From positions 1 to 64,000 of the forward strand of contig NZ_QFQZ01000002.1 in assembly GCF_003243465.1 (NCBI RefSeq): a DNA stretch of 64,000 nucleotides, read 5' to 3'. The notes below the pieces were generated by a model. The model did no database searches. It was given only the letters and a program-made list of their open reading frames with translations, and was not told the origin of the DNA. This stretch comes from Caulobacter segnis. Lineage in GTDB: Bacteria; Pseudomonadota; Alphaproteobacteria; Caulobacterales; Caulobacteraceae. Position 1 is the first letter of the stretch. Every line of letters begins with the position of its first letter. Below, piece by piece: positions 17,236 to 25,088 of the stretch. The position numbers and the translations under genes are program-made.

Positions 17236-18095
17236 TTGAACTCTCCTCCCCGGCGAAGCGCGGCGTCCGCCGCTTCGCGGTCTCCCCTTCCCTCGAACGA
17301 GGGCGGAGACTGAACTTCAGCCATGGCCATCGCCTCGCCGACCATGAGCAGCGCTGGGCCCTTCACGCTCTGAGCGGCCTCCGCCAGGCTCGCCAGCGTG
17401 GTCAGGACGCGGCGCTCGTCGGCGCGGCTGGCGTTCTCGACGATCAGGGCCGGGGTCGAACCGGCGCGGCCGGCGGCGACCAGGCGCTCGGCGATCAGGC
17501 CGGCCGTCGAGACGCCCATATAGACGACGACGGTCTGGTTGGGACGGGCCAGCGAGGTCCAGTCCAGGTCCGGCTCGCCATGGGCGGCGTGGCCGGTGAC
17601 GAAGGTGACCGCCTGGGCGCTGCCGCGATGGGTCAGCGGCGCGCCGGCGCTGGCGCTGGCGGCCAGGGCGGCGGTGACGCCGGGCACGACGTGGCACTCG
17701 ACGCCCGCCGCGCGGCAGGCGGCCAGCTCCTCGCCGCCGCGGCCGAACAGGAACGGATCGCCGCCCTTGAGCCGCACCACATTCAGCCCGTCCAGGGCCA
17801 GGGCCACGATCAGCTGGTTGATGTCGTCCTGCGGCAGGGTGTGGCGCGACTTGCGCTTGGCCACGTTGATCCGGCGGGCCCGGCTGGGCGCGAGATCGAG
17901 AATCTCTTCGGAGACCAGGCCGTCGTGGACCACGACGTCGGCGCCGCGCAGGGCGTTGAACGCGCGGAAGGTCAGCAGGTCCGGATCGCCCGGACCGGCG
18001 CCGACCAGCCACACCGCGCCGAGGGCGCGCTGGGCCCGCGTCCCGCCGATCACGACGAGGCCAGGCTTCCTGCTTCGAGCCGGCTGGCGTGCCAT
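17232..18095 (-). CDS. cobA: Uroporphyrinogen-III C-methyltransferase
   Basis: A 287-residue SAM-dependent enzyme that makes precorrin-2 for siroheme, the cofactor of the neighbouring sulfite reductase. Motifs in order: VWLVGAGPGDPDLLTFRA (about 28-46), VVRLKGGDPFLFGRGGEE (about 110-127), the SAM-binding VPGVTAALAASASAGAPLTHR and the TVVVYMGV strand. The N-terminal dehydrogenase/chelatase half of a full CysG is absent, so those steps must be elsewhere. ATG 18095 is chosen; upstream sequence in frame is not CobA-like. The last 30 or so residues (SPPSFEGRGDREAADAALRRGG) look unlike the family and are encoded by a hairpin-rich repeat, which also supplies the region next to the stop. Confidence 0.92.
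   Translation of the reverse strand: MARQPARSRKPGLVVIGGTRAQRALGAVWLVGAGPGDPDLLTFRAFNALRGADVVVHDGLVSEEILDLAPSRARRINVAKRKSRHTLPQDDINQLIVALALDGLNVVRLKGGDPFLFGRGGEELAACRAAGVECHVVPGVTAALAASASAGAPLTHRGSAQAVTFVTGHAAHGEPDLDWTSLARPNQTVVVYMGVSTAGLIAERLVAAGRAGSTPALIVENASRADERRVLTTLASLAEAAQSVKGPALLMVGEAMAMAEVQSPPSFEGRGDREAADAALRRGGEFK
17246..17315. repeat. Hairpin-rich repeat forming the 3' end of cobA
   Basis: The sequence carries inverted arms GCGAAGCG...CGCTTCGC and CCTCGTTCGAGG-type pairing and reads as SPPSFEGRGDREA...LRRGG in the cobA frame. This peptide pattern is what such intergenic elements encode when a gene runs into them. It is a different subtype from the CTCCC/GGGAG elements. Confidence 0.5.
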
Positions 18096-18193
18096 GAGCT
18101 TTAGAACCTCTATCAACGCGCTTGGAATAAGACGGTGGAACGCAAGACGGGGCCGCCCTAAGGACAGCCCCGCTCGTGTCCGCTGTCGAAAAG

Positions 18194-18245
18194 GGCCAAT
18201 CCGCCAGCGAACGCTTGCAAACTCGGCCCGAAGAGGCCAATTCGC
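18194..18245. promoter_or_regulatory. Direct repeats in the cobA-lysR divergent region
   Basis: GGCCAATCCGC (18194-18204) and GGCCAATTCGC (18235-18245) are near-identical direct repeats 41 bases apart, about four helical turns. Each is close to a TTGCAAAC or TTCGCAAAC string. They lie 36-87 bases upstream of the LysR start and 99-150 bases from cobA, so they are candidate LysR binding sites controlling both directions. Confidence 0.4.
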
Positions 18246-18280
18246 AAACAAGGACTTCTGCCGGGGCGTTCAGTAAAACT

Positions 18281-19237
18281 ATGGAAAGACCCAACGAGCG
18301 CCGCCGCCTGCCGCCCCTGAACGCCCTGCGCGCGTTCGAGGCCGCCGCGCGGCACCTGAATTTCAGCCGCGCCGCCGACGAGCTGTCGGTGACCCCGGGC
18401 GCGGTCAGCCAGCAGATCCAGAATCTCGAGGACTATGTCGGCGCGGCCCTGTTCAAGCGCACGCCCAAGGGCCTGCTGCTGACCGACGCGGCCCAGACCG
18501 CCCTGCCCGCCCTGCGCGAGGCCTTCGACCGCCTGGCCGAGGCCGCCAGCCTGCTGACGGCCGCCGTCGACGGCCGACGCCTGACCCTGACCGCGGCCCC
18601 GTCCTTCGCCGCCAAGTGGCTGGTGCCGCGCCTGGGCAAGTTCGAGCAGGCCCATCCGCAGGTCGACGTCTGGCTGTCGGCCGGCATGGAGGTCGTCGAC
18701 TTCGCGACCGGCGAGGTCGACATGGCCATCCGCTACGGCTCGGGCCGCTATCCGGGCCTGGAAGTCATCCGCCTGATGCAGGAATCGGTGGTGCCGGTCG
18801 CCAGCCCCGAACTGCTGGAACAGAACGCCCTGGAGCGTCCCGAGGACCTGCAGCACCACATCCTGCTGCACGACGGCTCGCCCGACGCCGACGACAGCTG
18901 CCCCGACTGGGCGATGTGGCTGGCGGCGCGCGGGATCAAGGGCGTCGACGGCGCGCGCGGACCGCGCTTCAACCAGTCCAGCCTGGTGATCGAGGCGGCC
19001 GCCAACGGCCGCGGCATCGCCCTGGCCAAGCGCACCCTGGCCCAGGCCGATCTCGACTCCGGGCGTCTGGTCATCCCGTTCGAGGCCTCGACGGCCGTGG
19101 ACTTCGCCTATTACGTCGTCCACCCCAAGGCCAAGGGCCGCCTGCCCCAGGTCAAGGCGTTCGTCACCTGGCTGAAGGCCGAGGCAGAGGCCCACGAGGC
19201 GGCGCTGCGGACGATGGACAACGGCGCCGGGATTTAA
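18281..19237 (+). CDS. LysR-family regulator, GcvA type
   Basis: A 318-residue cytoplasmic transcription regulator. The winged HTH is LNALRAFEAAARHLNFSRAADELSVTPGAVSQQIQNLE (about residues 10-48). The effector domain starts LTLTAAPSFAAKWLVPRLGKFE, typical of GcvA-like proteins and not of CysB. ATG 18281 is used because the family N-terminus starts there; an upstream frame from 18176 adds 35 unrelated residues. It is divergent from the cobA-cysI-cysH operon, so control of sulfate assimilation or siroheme synthesis is a natural guess, but the GcvA type argues for caution. Confidence 0.9.
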   Translation: MERPNERRRLPPLNALRAFEAAARHLNFSRAADELSVTPGAVSQQIQNLEDYVGAALFKRTPKGLLLTDAAQTALPALREAFDRLAEAASLLTAAVDGRRLTLTAAPSFAAKWLVPRLGKFEQAHPQVDVWLSAGMEVVDFATGEVDMAIRYGSGRYPGLEVIRLMQESVVPVASPELLEQNALERPEDLQHHILLHDGSPDADDSCPDWAMWLAARGIKGVDGARGPRFNQSSLVIEAAANGRGIALAKRTLAQADLDSGRLVIPFEASTAVDFAYYVVHPKAKGRLPQVKAFVTWLKAEAEAHEAALRTMDNGAGI

Positions 19238-19284
19238 CAGTCGGCGCTCTGGTTTCCGCCGCCGGAAACCGCTTTAAGGGGCCC

Positions 19285-19617
19285 ATGAAAATCACGACTC
19301 TCAACGTCGACGAGCATCTTGCTCCCGCCGACTGCCAGACCATGGCCGATGTGCGCCAGGGCGTGGACGCCCTGGACCGGGCCCTGGTCCAGCTCCTGAC
19401 CGAACGCCAGGCCTTCATGGACGCGGCCGCCCGCATCAAGGCCGACCGCTCCAAGGTCTTCGACCGCGCGCGGATCGAGGACGTAGTCGACAAGGTCAAG
19501 GCCGCCGCCCGCGCCTCCGGCCTGTCGGAAGCCATCGCAGAGCCGGTCTGGCGCACCCTGATCGACCGCTGCATCGCCTACGAATACGACAGCTGGGACC
19601 GGACGAAGGGGTCGTAA
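19285..19617 (+). CDS. Chorismate mutase, AroQ class
   Basis: A 110-residue all-helical protein that would convert chorismate to prephenate for phenylalanine and tyrosine synthesis. The helix pattern is VRQGVDALDRALVQLLTERQAFMDAAARIKADR, then VFDRARIEDVVDKVKAAA and PVWRTLIDRCIAYEYD, with Arg and Lys residues where AroQ enzymes bind the substrate. Isochorismate pyruvate-lyase (PchB) shares the fold and is the main alternative, but no salicylate genes are nearby. The ATG lies 47 bases after the LysR stop. A paired-hairpin element follows the stop immediately. Confidence 0.85.
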   Translation: MKITTLNVDEHLAPADCQTMADVRQGVDALDRALVQLLTERQAFMDAAARIKADRSKVFDRARIEDVVDKVKAAARASGLSEAIAEPVWRTLIDRCIAYEYDSWDRTKGS

Positions 19618-19623
19618 GATCTT

Positions 19624-19744
19624 CCCTCTCCCCTTGCGGGAGAGGGTGACCCGAAGGGTCGGGTGAGGGGTCGCACGGCGACGCCGAGAAACCCCTCATC
19701 CGTCGCCCCGTCGGGGCGACACCTTCTCCCGCAAGGGGAGAAGG
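19624..19744. repeat. Paired-hairpin intergenic element (copy 4)
   Basis: Hairpins CCCTCTCCC/GGGAGAGGG (19624-19646) and CCTTCTCCC/GGGAGAAGG (19722-19744) bracket a TGAGGGGT...ACCCCTCA core. This is the reverse orientation of the element at 1513-1639, with the same hairpins exchanged. It lies between the convergent chorismate mutase and AIM24-like genes. Confidence 0.82.
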
Positions 19745-19751
19745 ACACTTT

Positions 19752-20579
19752 CTAGTTCCCGTCGATCATCCGCCCCAGGCCGCCCAGGATCGAGCCTTCG
19801 CCCTGGTTGCCGCCCTGGTGGTTGGCGGCCTGCAGCATGCGGCCGGCCAGGCGCGCGAACGGCAGCGACTGGATCCACACCTTCCCCGGACCACGCAGGC
19901 GGGCGAAGAACAGGCCCTCGCCGCCGAACAGCACGCTCTTCACGCCGCCGGCCATGACGAGGTCGAAGTCGACGCCAGGCGTATAGGCGGCCAGGCAGCC
20001 GGTATCGATGTGCAGCTCCTCGCCGGGCGCCAGCTCGCGCTCGACCAGGGCGCCGCCCATCTGCACGAACACCCAGCCGTCGCCTTCGAGGCGCTGCATA
20101 ATGAAGCCCTCGCCGCCGAACAGGCCGGTCATCACCCGCCGCTGGAAGTGCAGGCCGATCGACACGCCGCGCGCCGCCGCCAGGAAGCTGTCCTTCTGGC
20201 AGATCAGCGTTCCGCCCAGCTGGGCGAGGTTCAGCGGCAGGATCGAGCCGGGGGTCGGCGAGGCGAAGGCCACGCGCGCCTTGCCCGAGCCCGTATGGGT
20301 GAAGACGGTCGTGAACAGGCTCTCGCCGGTCACCAGGCGCTTGCCCGCGCCCAGCAGCTTGCCCATGAAGCCGCCGCCCTGGTCGGCCGAGCCGTCGCCG
20401 AAGATGGTGGTCATCTGCACGCTGGCGTCCTTCCAGACGAAGGCGCCGGCCTCGGCCACCGCGCTCTCGCCCGGATCCAGTTCGATCTCGACGAACTGAA
20501 GGTCGTCGCCCTTGATCTCGAAATCGATGTCGTCAGCGACGTTGGCGTTGCGCTGATGGCTCCAGGGGCTGGGGGGCAT
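19752..20579 (-). CDS. AIM24 / TIGR00266 family protein
   Basis: A 275-residue beta-rich protein. It contains glycine-rich strands such as AEAGAFVWKDASVQMTTIFGDGS, GGEGFIMQRLEGDGWVFVQMGG and the family element LVMAGGVKSVLFGGEGLFFARLRGPGKVWIQS. No signal peptide or membrane segment is seen, so it is cytoplasmic. Family members include mitochondrial AIM24; the bacterial function is not known. GAGGAGA lies upstream of ATG 20579. The gene is monocistronic by context. Confidence 0.88.
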   Translation of the reverse strand: MPPSPWSHQRNANVADDIDFEIKGDDLQFVEIELDPGESAVAEAGAFVWKDASVQMTTIFGDGSADQGGGFMGKLLGAGKRLVTGESLFTTVFTHTGSGKARVAFASPTPGSILPLNLAQLGGTLICQKDSFLAAARGVSIGLHFQRRVMTGLFGGEGFIMQRLEGDGWVFVQMGGALVERELAPGEELHIDTGCLAAYTPGVDFDLVMAGGVKSVLFGGEGLFFARLRGPGKVWIQSLPFARLAGRMLQAANHQGGNQGEGSILGGLGRMIDGN

Positions 20580-20663
20580 GGACGTCTCCTCTTATCCAGG
20601 ACGCCGTTCTAGCCAGACCGCGGCGACGGCGCCAATTACAGCTGGGTCAGATTGGCGAGCCCT

Positions 20664-20993
20664 TCAAGAACGGGCCGCGCGATCCTCGACATAGGCGGCG
20701 ATATCCGCCAGCGCCGCCTCCAGCGCGTCGCGAACGGCCTCCAGGTCCGCCTGCCCCGCCTCGCAGCGGTCGCAGACCTCACCCAGGGCGAAGGCCCCCA
20801 CCCCGCGCGCCGCCCCCTTCACCGTATGAACGGCGTCCCGCCAGCCGGGGTGGCCGGAATCGAGCCTCGGGGCCCACAGCGCGGCCTGCTGGCGGAACAG
20901 CGCCAGCACCTCGTCGACCACCGCGAAATCCCCCGCCGCGAACCCCTCCAGGTAAGCGAAATCCATAACTTCGCTATTATCTCGCCTCGCCAT
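20664..20993 (-). CDS. Hpt-domain phosphotransfer protein
   Basis: A small helical protein of 109 residues (ATG 20993) or 100 residues (ATG 20966, MDFAYLEGFAAGDFAVVDEV). It carries the histidine phosphotransfer motif DAVHTVKGAARGVGAFALGE, with the phosphorylatable histidine at residue 56 (or 47 with the shorter start). It should shuttle phosphate between a hybrid kinase and a response regulator in the cytoplasm. No kinase or regulator is adjacent, so it is an orphan; the hybrid kinase at the right edge of the window is one possible partner, but nothing links them beyond co-occurrence. It is divergent from tRNA-Lys. Confidence 0.83.
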   Translation of the reverse strand: MARRDNSEVMDFAYLEGFAAGDFAVVDEVLALFRQQAALWAPRLDSGHPGWRDAVHTVKGAARGVGAFALGEVCDRCEAGQADLEAVRDALEAALADIAAYVEDRAARS

Positions 20994-21004
20994 GAAAAAA
21001 GCTC

Positions 21005-21032
21005 TTGCGCTCCCAAAATCATTGCGTATGTT
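21005..21032 (+). promoter_or_regulatory. Candidate promoter for tRNA-Lys
   Basis: TTGCGC (21005-21010) and TATGTT (21027-21032) with a 16-base spacer, about 45 bases upstream of the mature tRNA. Confidence 0.4.
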
Positions 21033-21077
21033 CCGCGCCTCGCCGCCGGGGCTCGCAAGTGCTTCGGATCGTCGAAT

Positions 21078-21153
<76 letters not shown>

Positions 21154-21533
21154 TTCTCCTCTTGGAGAACCTGGCCTTCCGCTGAGGCCGACTTGGGCGC
21201 CGCCCCTGAAACTCCCCTGGAATACTGTTGGTAGGCGCTCTTTCGCTGAGGAGGCGCAGCCTTGTGCTGCGTGACTTCATGCCGCGCGGCCAAGCAGCGC
21301 CGTCGGCGCCCAGCCGGACTGACCGGCCTGCCCCAGAGATCGTCCATGCCGCGGTCGGCGCCGGAGAAGACGCGGACGACGACCGGCCTTAGTCGCTGGC
21401 CATCAAGCCAATTTCCGCATCGGTCGATAGCGCCTTTGGCTTAGACCGCGCCGCGGCGCCTCTCTAGCGTGACGGTCACTACGCGGCCTGCGACAAACCT
21501 CAGGATGCAGGCCGCCCGTTCGGAGAGGATTGC
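21154..21533. other. Intergenic region, tRNA-Lys to kdgD
   Basis: No supportable gene in these 380 bases. It starts with the small hairpin after the tRNA (about 21155-21170). The last part must hold the kdgD promoter, and GGAGAGG at about 21521-21527 is the kdgD ribosome-binding site. Short frames on both strands lack codon-position GC bias. Confidence 0.5.
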
Positions 21534-22457
21534 ATGAGCCGTATGTCGCCGATCGAAATGGCCCGCCAACTGGGCGGCGGCTTGCTGTCTTTTCCGGTCA
21601 CGCACTTCGACGGCGACCACCAGTTCCAGGAAGCGCCCTACCGGGAGCACTGCGGCTGGATGTTGCAACGTGACCTGGCGGGTCTGTTCGCCGCCGGCGG
21701 CACGGGCGAGTTCTTCTCGCTGCGCCCCGAGGAAGTCGGACGGGTCGTTCGCGCCGCGGTCGCCGAGACCAACGGCAAGATCCCGGTCATCGCCGGCGTC
21801 GGCTACGGCACGGCGATCGCCACCGACCTGGCCCGAGACGCCGAGGCCGCCGGCGCGGACGGCGTGCTGCTGCTGCCGCCCTACCTGACCAACGCGACGC
21901 AGGACGGCCTGGCCGGCCATATCGAGGCCGTGTGCCGGTCCACCAAGCTCGGCGTCATCGTCTATAACCGCGACAACGCGGTGATCACCGAGGACACCCT
22001 CGAGCGGCTGTGCGATCGCAACCCCAACCTCGTCGGCTTCAAGGACGGCGTGGGCGACCTGGAGCTGATGATGCGGGTCTATGCCCGCATGGGTGACCGG
22101 CTGACCTATATCGGCGGCCTGCCGACGGCCGAGACCTTCGCCCTGCCCTACCTGGAAATGGGCGTGACGACCTATTCGTCGGCGATCTTCAACTTCCTGC
22201 CGGAGTGGGCCCTGGACTTCTACAAGGCCGTCCGCGCCCGCGATCGCGACACCGTCATGGCCGGCCTGCGCGATTTCGTCCTGCCCTACATCGCCCTGCG
22301 CAACCGCGGAAAGGGCTACGCGGTCTCGATCGTCAAGGCCGGCATGAAGGCGATCGGCCGCGACGCGGGCCCGGTCCGCCTGCCGCTGACCGACCTGACG
22401 CCCACCGAATTCGCCGAGTTGCAAGGCCTGATCGCCCGCGTCCAGCCCAGCGCATGA
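21534..22457 (+). CDS. kdgD: 5-dehydro-4-deoxyglucarate dehydratase
   Basis: A 307-residue member of the dihydrodipicolinate synthase/NAL superfamily. It should dehydrate and decarboxylate 5-dehydro-4-deoxy-D-glucarate to 2-oxoglutarate semialdehyde in D-glucarate/galactarate breakdown. The (beta/alpha)8 barrel features GLLSFPVTHFDGDHQFQE, FAAGGTGEFFSLRPEE, the conserved tyrosine in VIVYNRDNA, and the Schiff-base lysine K170 in LVGFKDGVGD. These match KdgD better than DapA, as does the C-terminal AVSIVKAGMKAIGRDAGPVR. GGAGAGG precedes the ATG. It heads a plus-strand run with a LysR gene and an esterase; an ACS-family permease and a TonB receptor lie close by. Confidence 0.9.
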   Translation: MSRMSPIEMARQLGGGLLSFPVTHFDGDHQFQEAPYREHCGWMLQRDLAGLFAAGGTGEFFSLRPEEVGRVVRAAVAETNGKIPVIAGVGYGTAIATDLARDAEAAGADGVLLLPPYLTNATQDGLAGHIEAVCRSTKLGVIVYNRDNAVITEDTLERLCDRNPNLVGFKDGVGDLELMMRVYARMGDRLTYIGGLPTAETFALPYLEMGVTTYSSAIFNFLPEWALDFYKAVRARDRDTVMAGLRDFVLPYIALRNRGKGYAVSIVKAGMKAIGRDAGPVRLPLTDLTPTEFAELQGLIARVQPSA

Positions 22458-22555
22458 ACGCCTTCGCGGCCCTTCCTGGCAAGAAGACGCTGGCGATCGG
22501 ACCGAACGAGCGTCTAGCTTCGCGCCTCCAAGGGGTCGTGGACGGGCGGTTTCCG

Positions 22556-23464
22556 ATGTTCGAGCTGAGTCAGCTGCGCTGCTTCGTGGCCACGGCCGAG
22601 GAACTCCATTTCGGCCGGGCCGCCCAGCGGCTCAACATGACCCAGCCGCCGCTGAGCCGACAGGTGCAGCTGCTGGAGCGGATCCTGGGCGTCACCCTGC
22701 TGGACCGCACCAGCCGGTCGGTGCGCCTGACCCCGGCCGGCCGGGCGTTTCTGCTGGAGGCCCGCCGCATCCTGCGCCTGGCCGAGAGCGCGGCCCTGGC
22801 CACCCGCCGCATCGCCAGCGGCGACGCGGGCCAGATCGCCATCGGCTTCACGGCCGCCTCGGGCTACAACTTCCTGCCGCAGCTGGTGATCCTGTCCAAG
22901 GCGCGCCTGCCCAACGCCGATCTGACCCTTCGCGAGATGGTCACCCGCGAGCAGGTCGAGGCCCTGCTGACCGGCCGCATCGATATCGGCCTGGTCCGCC
23001 CGCCGATGGAGCGGGTCGAGTTCGCCACCGCGCGGGTTCTCTCCGAACCGCTCGTCGCGGCCCTGCCGACCGGCGACCCGCGCCTGGCCAAGGCGTCCCT
23101 GACCCTCGCCGACTTCGACGCGGCCCCGCTGATCATGTATTCGCCCGAGGGCGCGGGCTATTTCTACAACATGCTGACCACGCTGTTCGACGCTAACGGC
23201 GTGGCCCCGACCTACGTCCAGCACGTCACCCAGATCCACTCGATGCTGGCCTTGGTCCATGCCGGCCTCGGCGCGGCGATCGTGCCCGAAGCGGCGATGA
23301 GCCTGAACTTCGACGACGTCCAGTTCCGGCCCGTCGAGACCACGCCCGACCGCCCCGTCGAGCTCTACATGGCGTGGCGCAAGGACAACGAGAGCCCGAT
23401 CCTGCGGACCTTCATCGACCTTTGCCTGGCCGAGGCCTCGCCCACGGAGCAGGCCGCGCGCTAG
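22556..23464 (+). CDS. LysR-family regulator
   Basis: A 302-residue regulator. The HTH is MFELSQLRCFVATAEELHFGRAAQRLNMTQPPLSRQVQLLE, the pattern of the BenM/CatM/CbnR branch, which usually senses small carboxylic acids. The effector domain begins GQIAIGFTAASGYNFLPQLV. ATG 22556 fits the family; GTG 22538 is possible. It lies about 100 bases downstream of kdgD in the same direction and probably regulates this sugar-acid locus; the inverted repeat at 28349-28373 upstream of the permease and receptor is a candidate target, though its shape is not a classic LysR T-N11-A box. Confidence 0.9.
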   Translation: MFELSQLRCFVATAEELHFGRAAQRLNMTQPPLSRQVQLLERILGVTLLDRTSRSVRLTPAGRAFLLEARRILRLAESAALATRRIASGDAGQIAIGFTAASGYNFLPQLVILSKARLPNADLTLREMVTREQVEALLTGRIDIGLVRPPMERVEFATARVLSEPLVAALPTGDPRLAKASLTLADFDAAPLIMYSPEGAGYFYNMLTTLFDANGVAPTYVQHVTQIHSMLALVHAGLGAAIVPEAAMSLNFDDVQFRPVETTPDRPVELYMAWRKDNESPILRTFIDLCLAEASPTEQAAR

Positions 23465-23522
23465 GTCGCGCCGTCTCTCCGCGTGGGGGCTAACGCCCAA
23501 CGAAAAAACCGGGAGAGACCCC

Positions 23523-25088
23523 ATGCCCATCGACCGTCGCGCCGTGCTGGCGGGAACCGCCGCCCTCGCCGCCGCCCCGCGCGTCAACGCCGGCGGCCGC
23601 GCCGCGCCCATCGCCACCACGACGGCCGGGCGGGTGCGGGGCGCGGAGATCGACGGGGTCAAGGTCTTCAAGGGCGTGCGCTATGGCGCGGACACAGCTT
23701 CACGCCGCTTCCAGCCCGCGCAGGCCGCCCAGCCCTGGAAGGGGATCGCCGACGCCCTCGCCTACGGCCCGGCCTCACTGCAGCTCAAGGCCGATGAGCC
23801 GACCAGCGAGGACTGCCTGTTCCTGAACGTCTGGACGCCGGGCCTGGCGGACGGCAAGGCGCGGCCGGTCATGGTCTATGTCCACGGCGGGGCCCACGCC
23901 AACGGCTCGGGCTCAAGCCCGCTCTATGACGGGACTTGGCTGGCCAAGACCCATGACGTCGTGGTGGTGACCGTGAACCACCGCCTGAATTGCTTCGGCT
24001 ACGCCTATCTGGCGCGGCTGGGCGGGCCGGAGCTGGCCGACAGCGGCAATGTCGGCAATCTGGACCTGATCCTGGCCCTGCGGTGGGTGCGCGACAACAT
24101 CGCCGCGTTCGGCGGCGATCCTGGCAATGTCATGACCTTTGGCCAGTCGGGCGGCGGCGCCAAGCTGGTGACCCTGATGGCCATGCCCCAAGCGGCGGGC
24201 CTCTATCACAAGGTCGCCACGATGAGCGGCCAGCACGTCACCGCGATGGGGCCGATCCACGCCACGATCCGCGCCCGCGCGTTCATGGAAAGGCTCGGCC
24301 TCAAGCCCGACCAGACCGAGGCCCTGAAGACCCTCCCCGCCGGCCAGCTGGTCGAGGCGCTGAGGATGCGCGATCCGCTGGAACGCAAGGGCGGGATCGT
24401 CTTCTGGTCCGTGCTGGACCACCGCGGGCTGAAGCGCCACCCGTTCTATCCGGACGCCCCGCGCGAAAGCGGCCACATCCCGATGATCATCGGCAACACC
24501 CACGACGAGACCAAGGCGTTCCTGGGCGGCGATCCGAAGAACTTCGCCCTGACCTGGGAAGAGTTGCCCGGCCGGATGGAGAACGAGCTGGTCCTCGACC
24601 TCGCCCCCGAGCACATCATCGCCCGCTATCGCGAGCTCTATCCGGATTACGGCCCCTCGGACGTGTTCTTCGCGGCGACGACGGCGGGCCGGTCTTGGCC
24701 GGGCCATCTGATCCAGGCCGAGCGGCGGGCGCAGATCGGCGCGCCCGCCTGGATGTACCAGCTGGACTTCGGCGCCCAGACAGATCCGAGGATGGGGGCC
24801 TATCACAGCTACGACATCGCCCTGGTGTTCGGCACGCTGGCGGCCAAGGGCTCGATGACCGGGACCGGCGAGGCGGCGCGGAAGGTGCGCGACCAGATGA
24901 GCGCGGCCTTCGTCAGCTTCGCGCGGACGGGCGATCCGAACTGCGCGGCGATCCCGGCCTGGGAGAAATACACCCTGCCCCGCCGGCCGACCCTGGTGAT
25001 CAATGAGACCTCGAGGATGGTCGACGACCCCCGCAAGGAGGAGCGCGAGCTGTTCTCGGCCGCTCCGTTCCTGAAGGAAGGGACCTAG
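23523..25088 (+). CDS. Carboxylesterase type B, exported
   Basis: A 521-residue alpha/beta-hydrolase that should split carboxylic esters. The N-terminus MPIDRRAVLAGTAALAAAPR has a twin-arginine and a hydrophobic stretch, so export, probably by Tat, is likely. Family motifs are EDCLFLNVWTP, the oxyanion-hole HGGAH near residue 121, the nucleophile S209 in GQSGGGAK, and the catalytic histidine in GAYHSYDIALVFG. Members include feruloyl, choline and polyketide esterases, so the substrate is open. The gene follows the LysR gene by 58 bases, and its stop codon overlaps that of the convergent 614-aa gene. In this locus it may free a sugar acid or aromatic acid from an ester. Confidence 0.88.
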   Translation: MPIDRRAVLAGTAALAAAPRVNAGGRAAPIATTTAGRVRGAEIDGVKVFKGVRYGADTASRRFQPAQAAQPWKGIADALAYGPASLQLKADEPTSEDCLFLNVWTPGLADGKARPVMVYVHGGAHANGSGSSPLYDGTWLAKTHDVVVVTVNHRLNCFGYAYLARLGGPELADSGNVGNLDLILALRWVRDNIAAFGGDPGNVMTFGQSGGGAKLVTLMAMPQAAGLYHKVATMSGQHVTAMGPIHATIRARAFMERLGLKPDQTEALKTLPAGQLVEALRMRDPLERKGGIVFWSVLDHRGLKRHPFYPDAPRESGHIPMIIGNTHDETKAFLGGDPKNFALTWEELPGRMENELVLDLAPEHIIARYRELYPDYGPSDVFFAATTAGRSWPGHLIQAERRAQIGAPAWMYQLDFGAQTDPRMGAYHSYDIALVFGTLAAKGSMTGTGEAARKVRDQMSAAFVSFARTGDPNCAAIPAWEKYTLPRRPTLVINETSRMVDDPRKEERELFSAAPFLKEGT

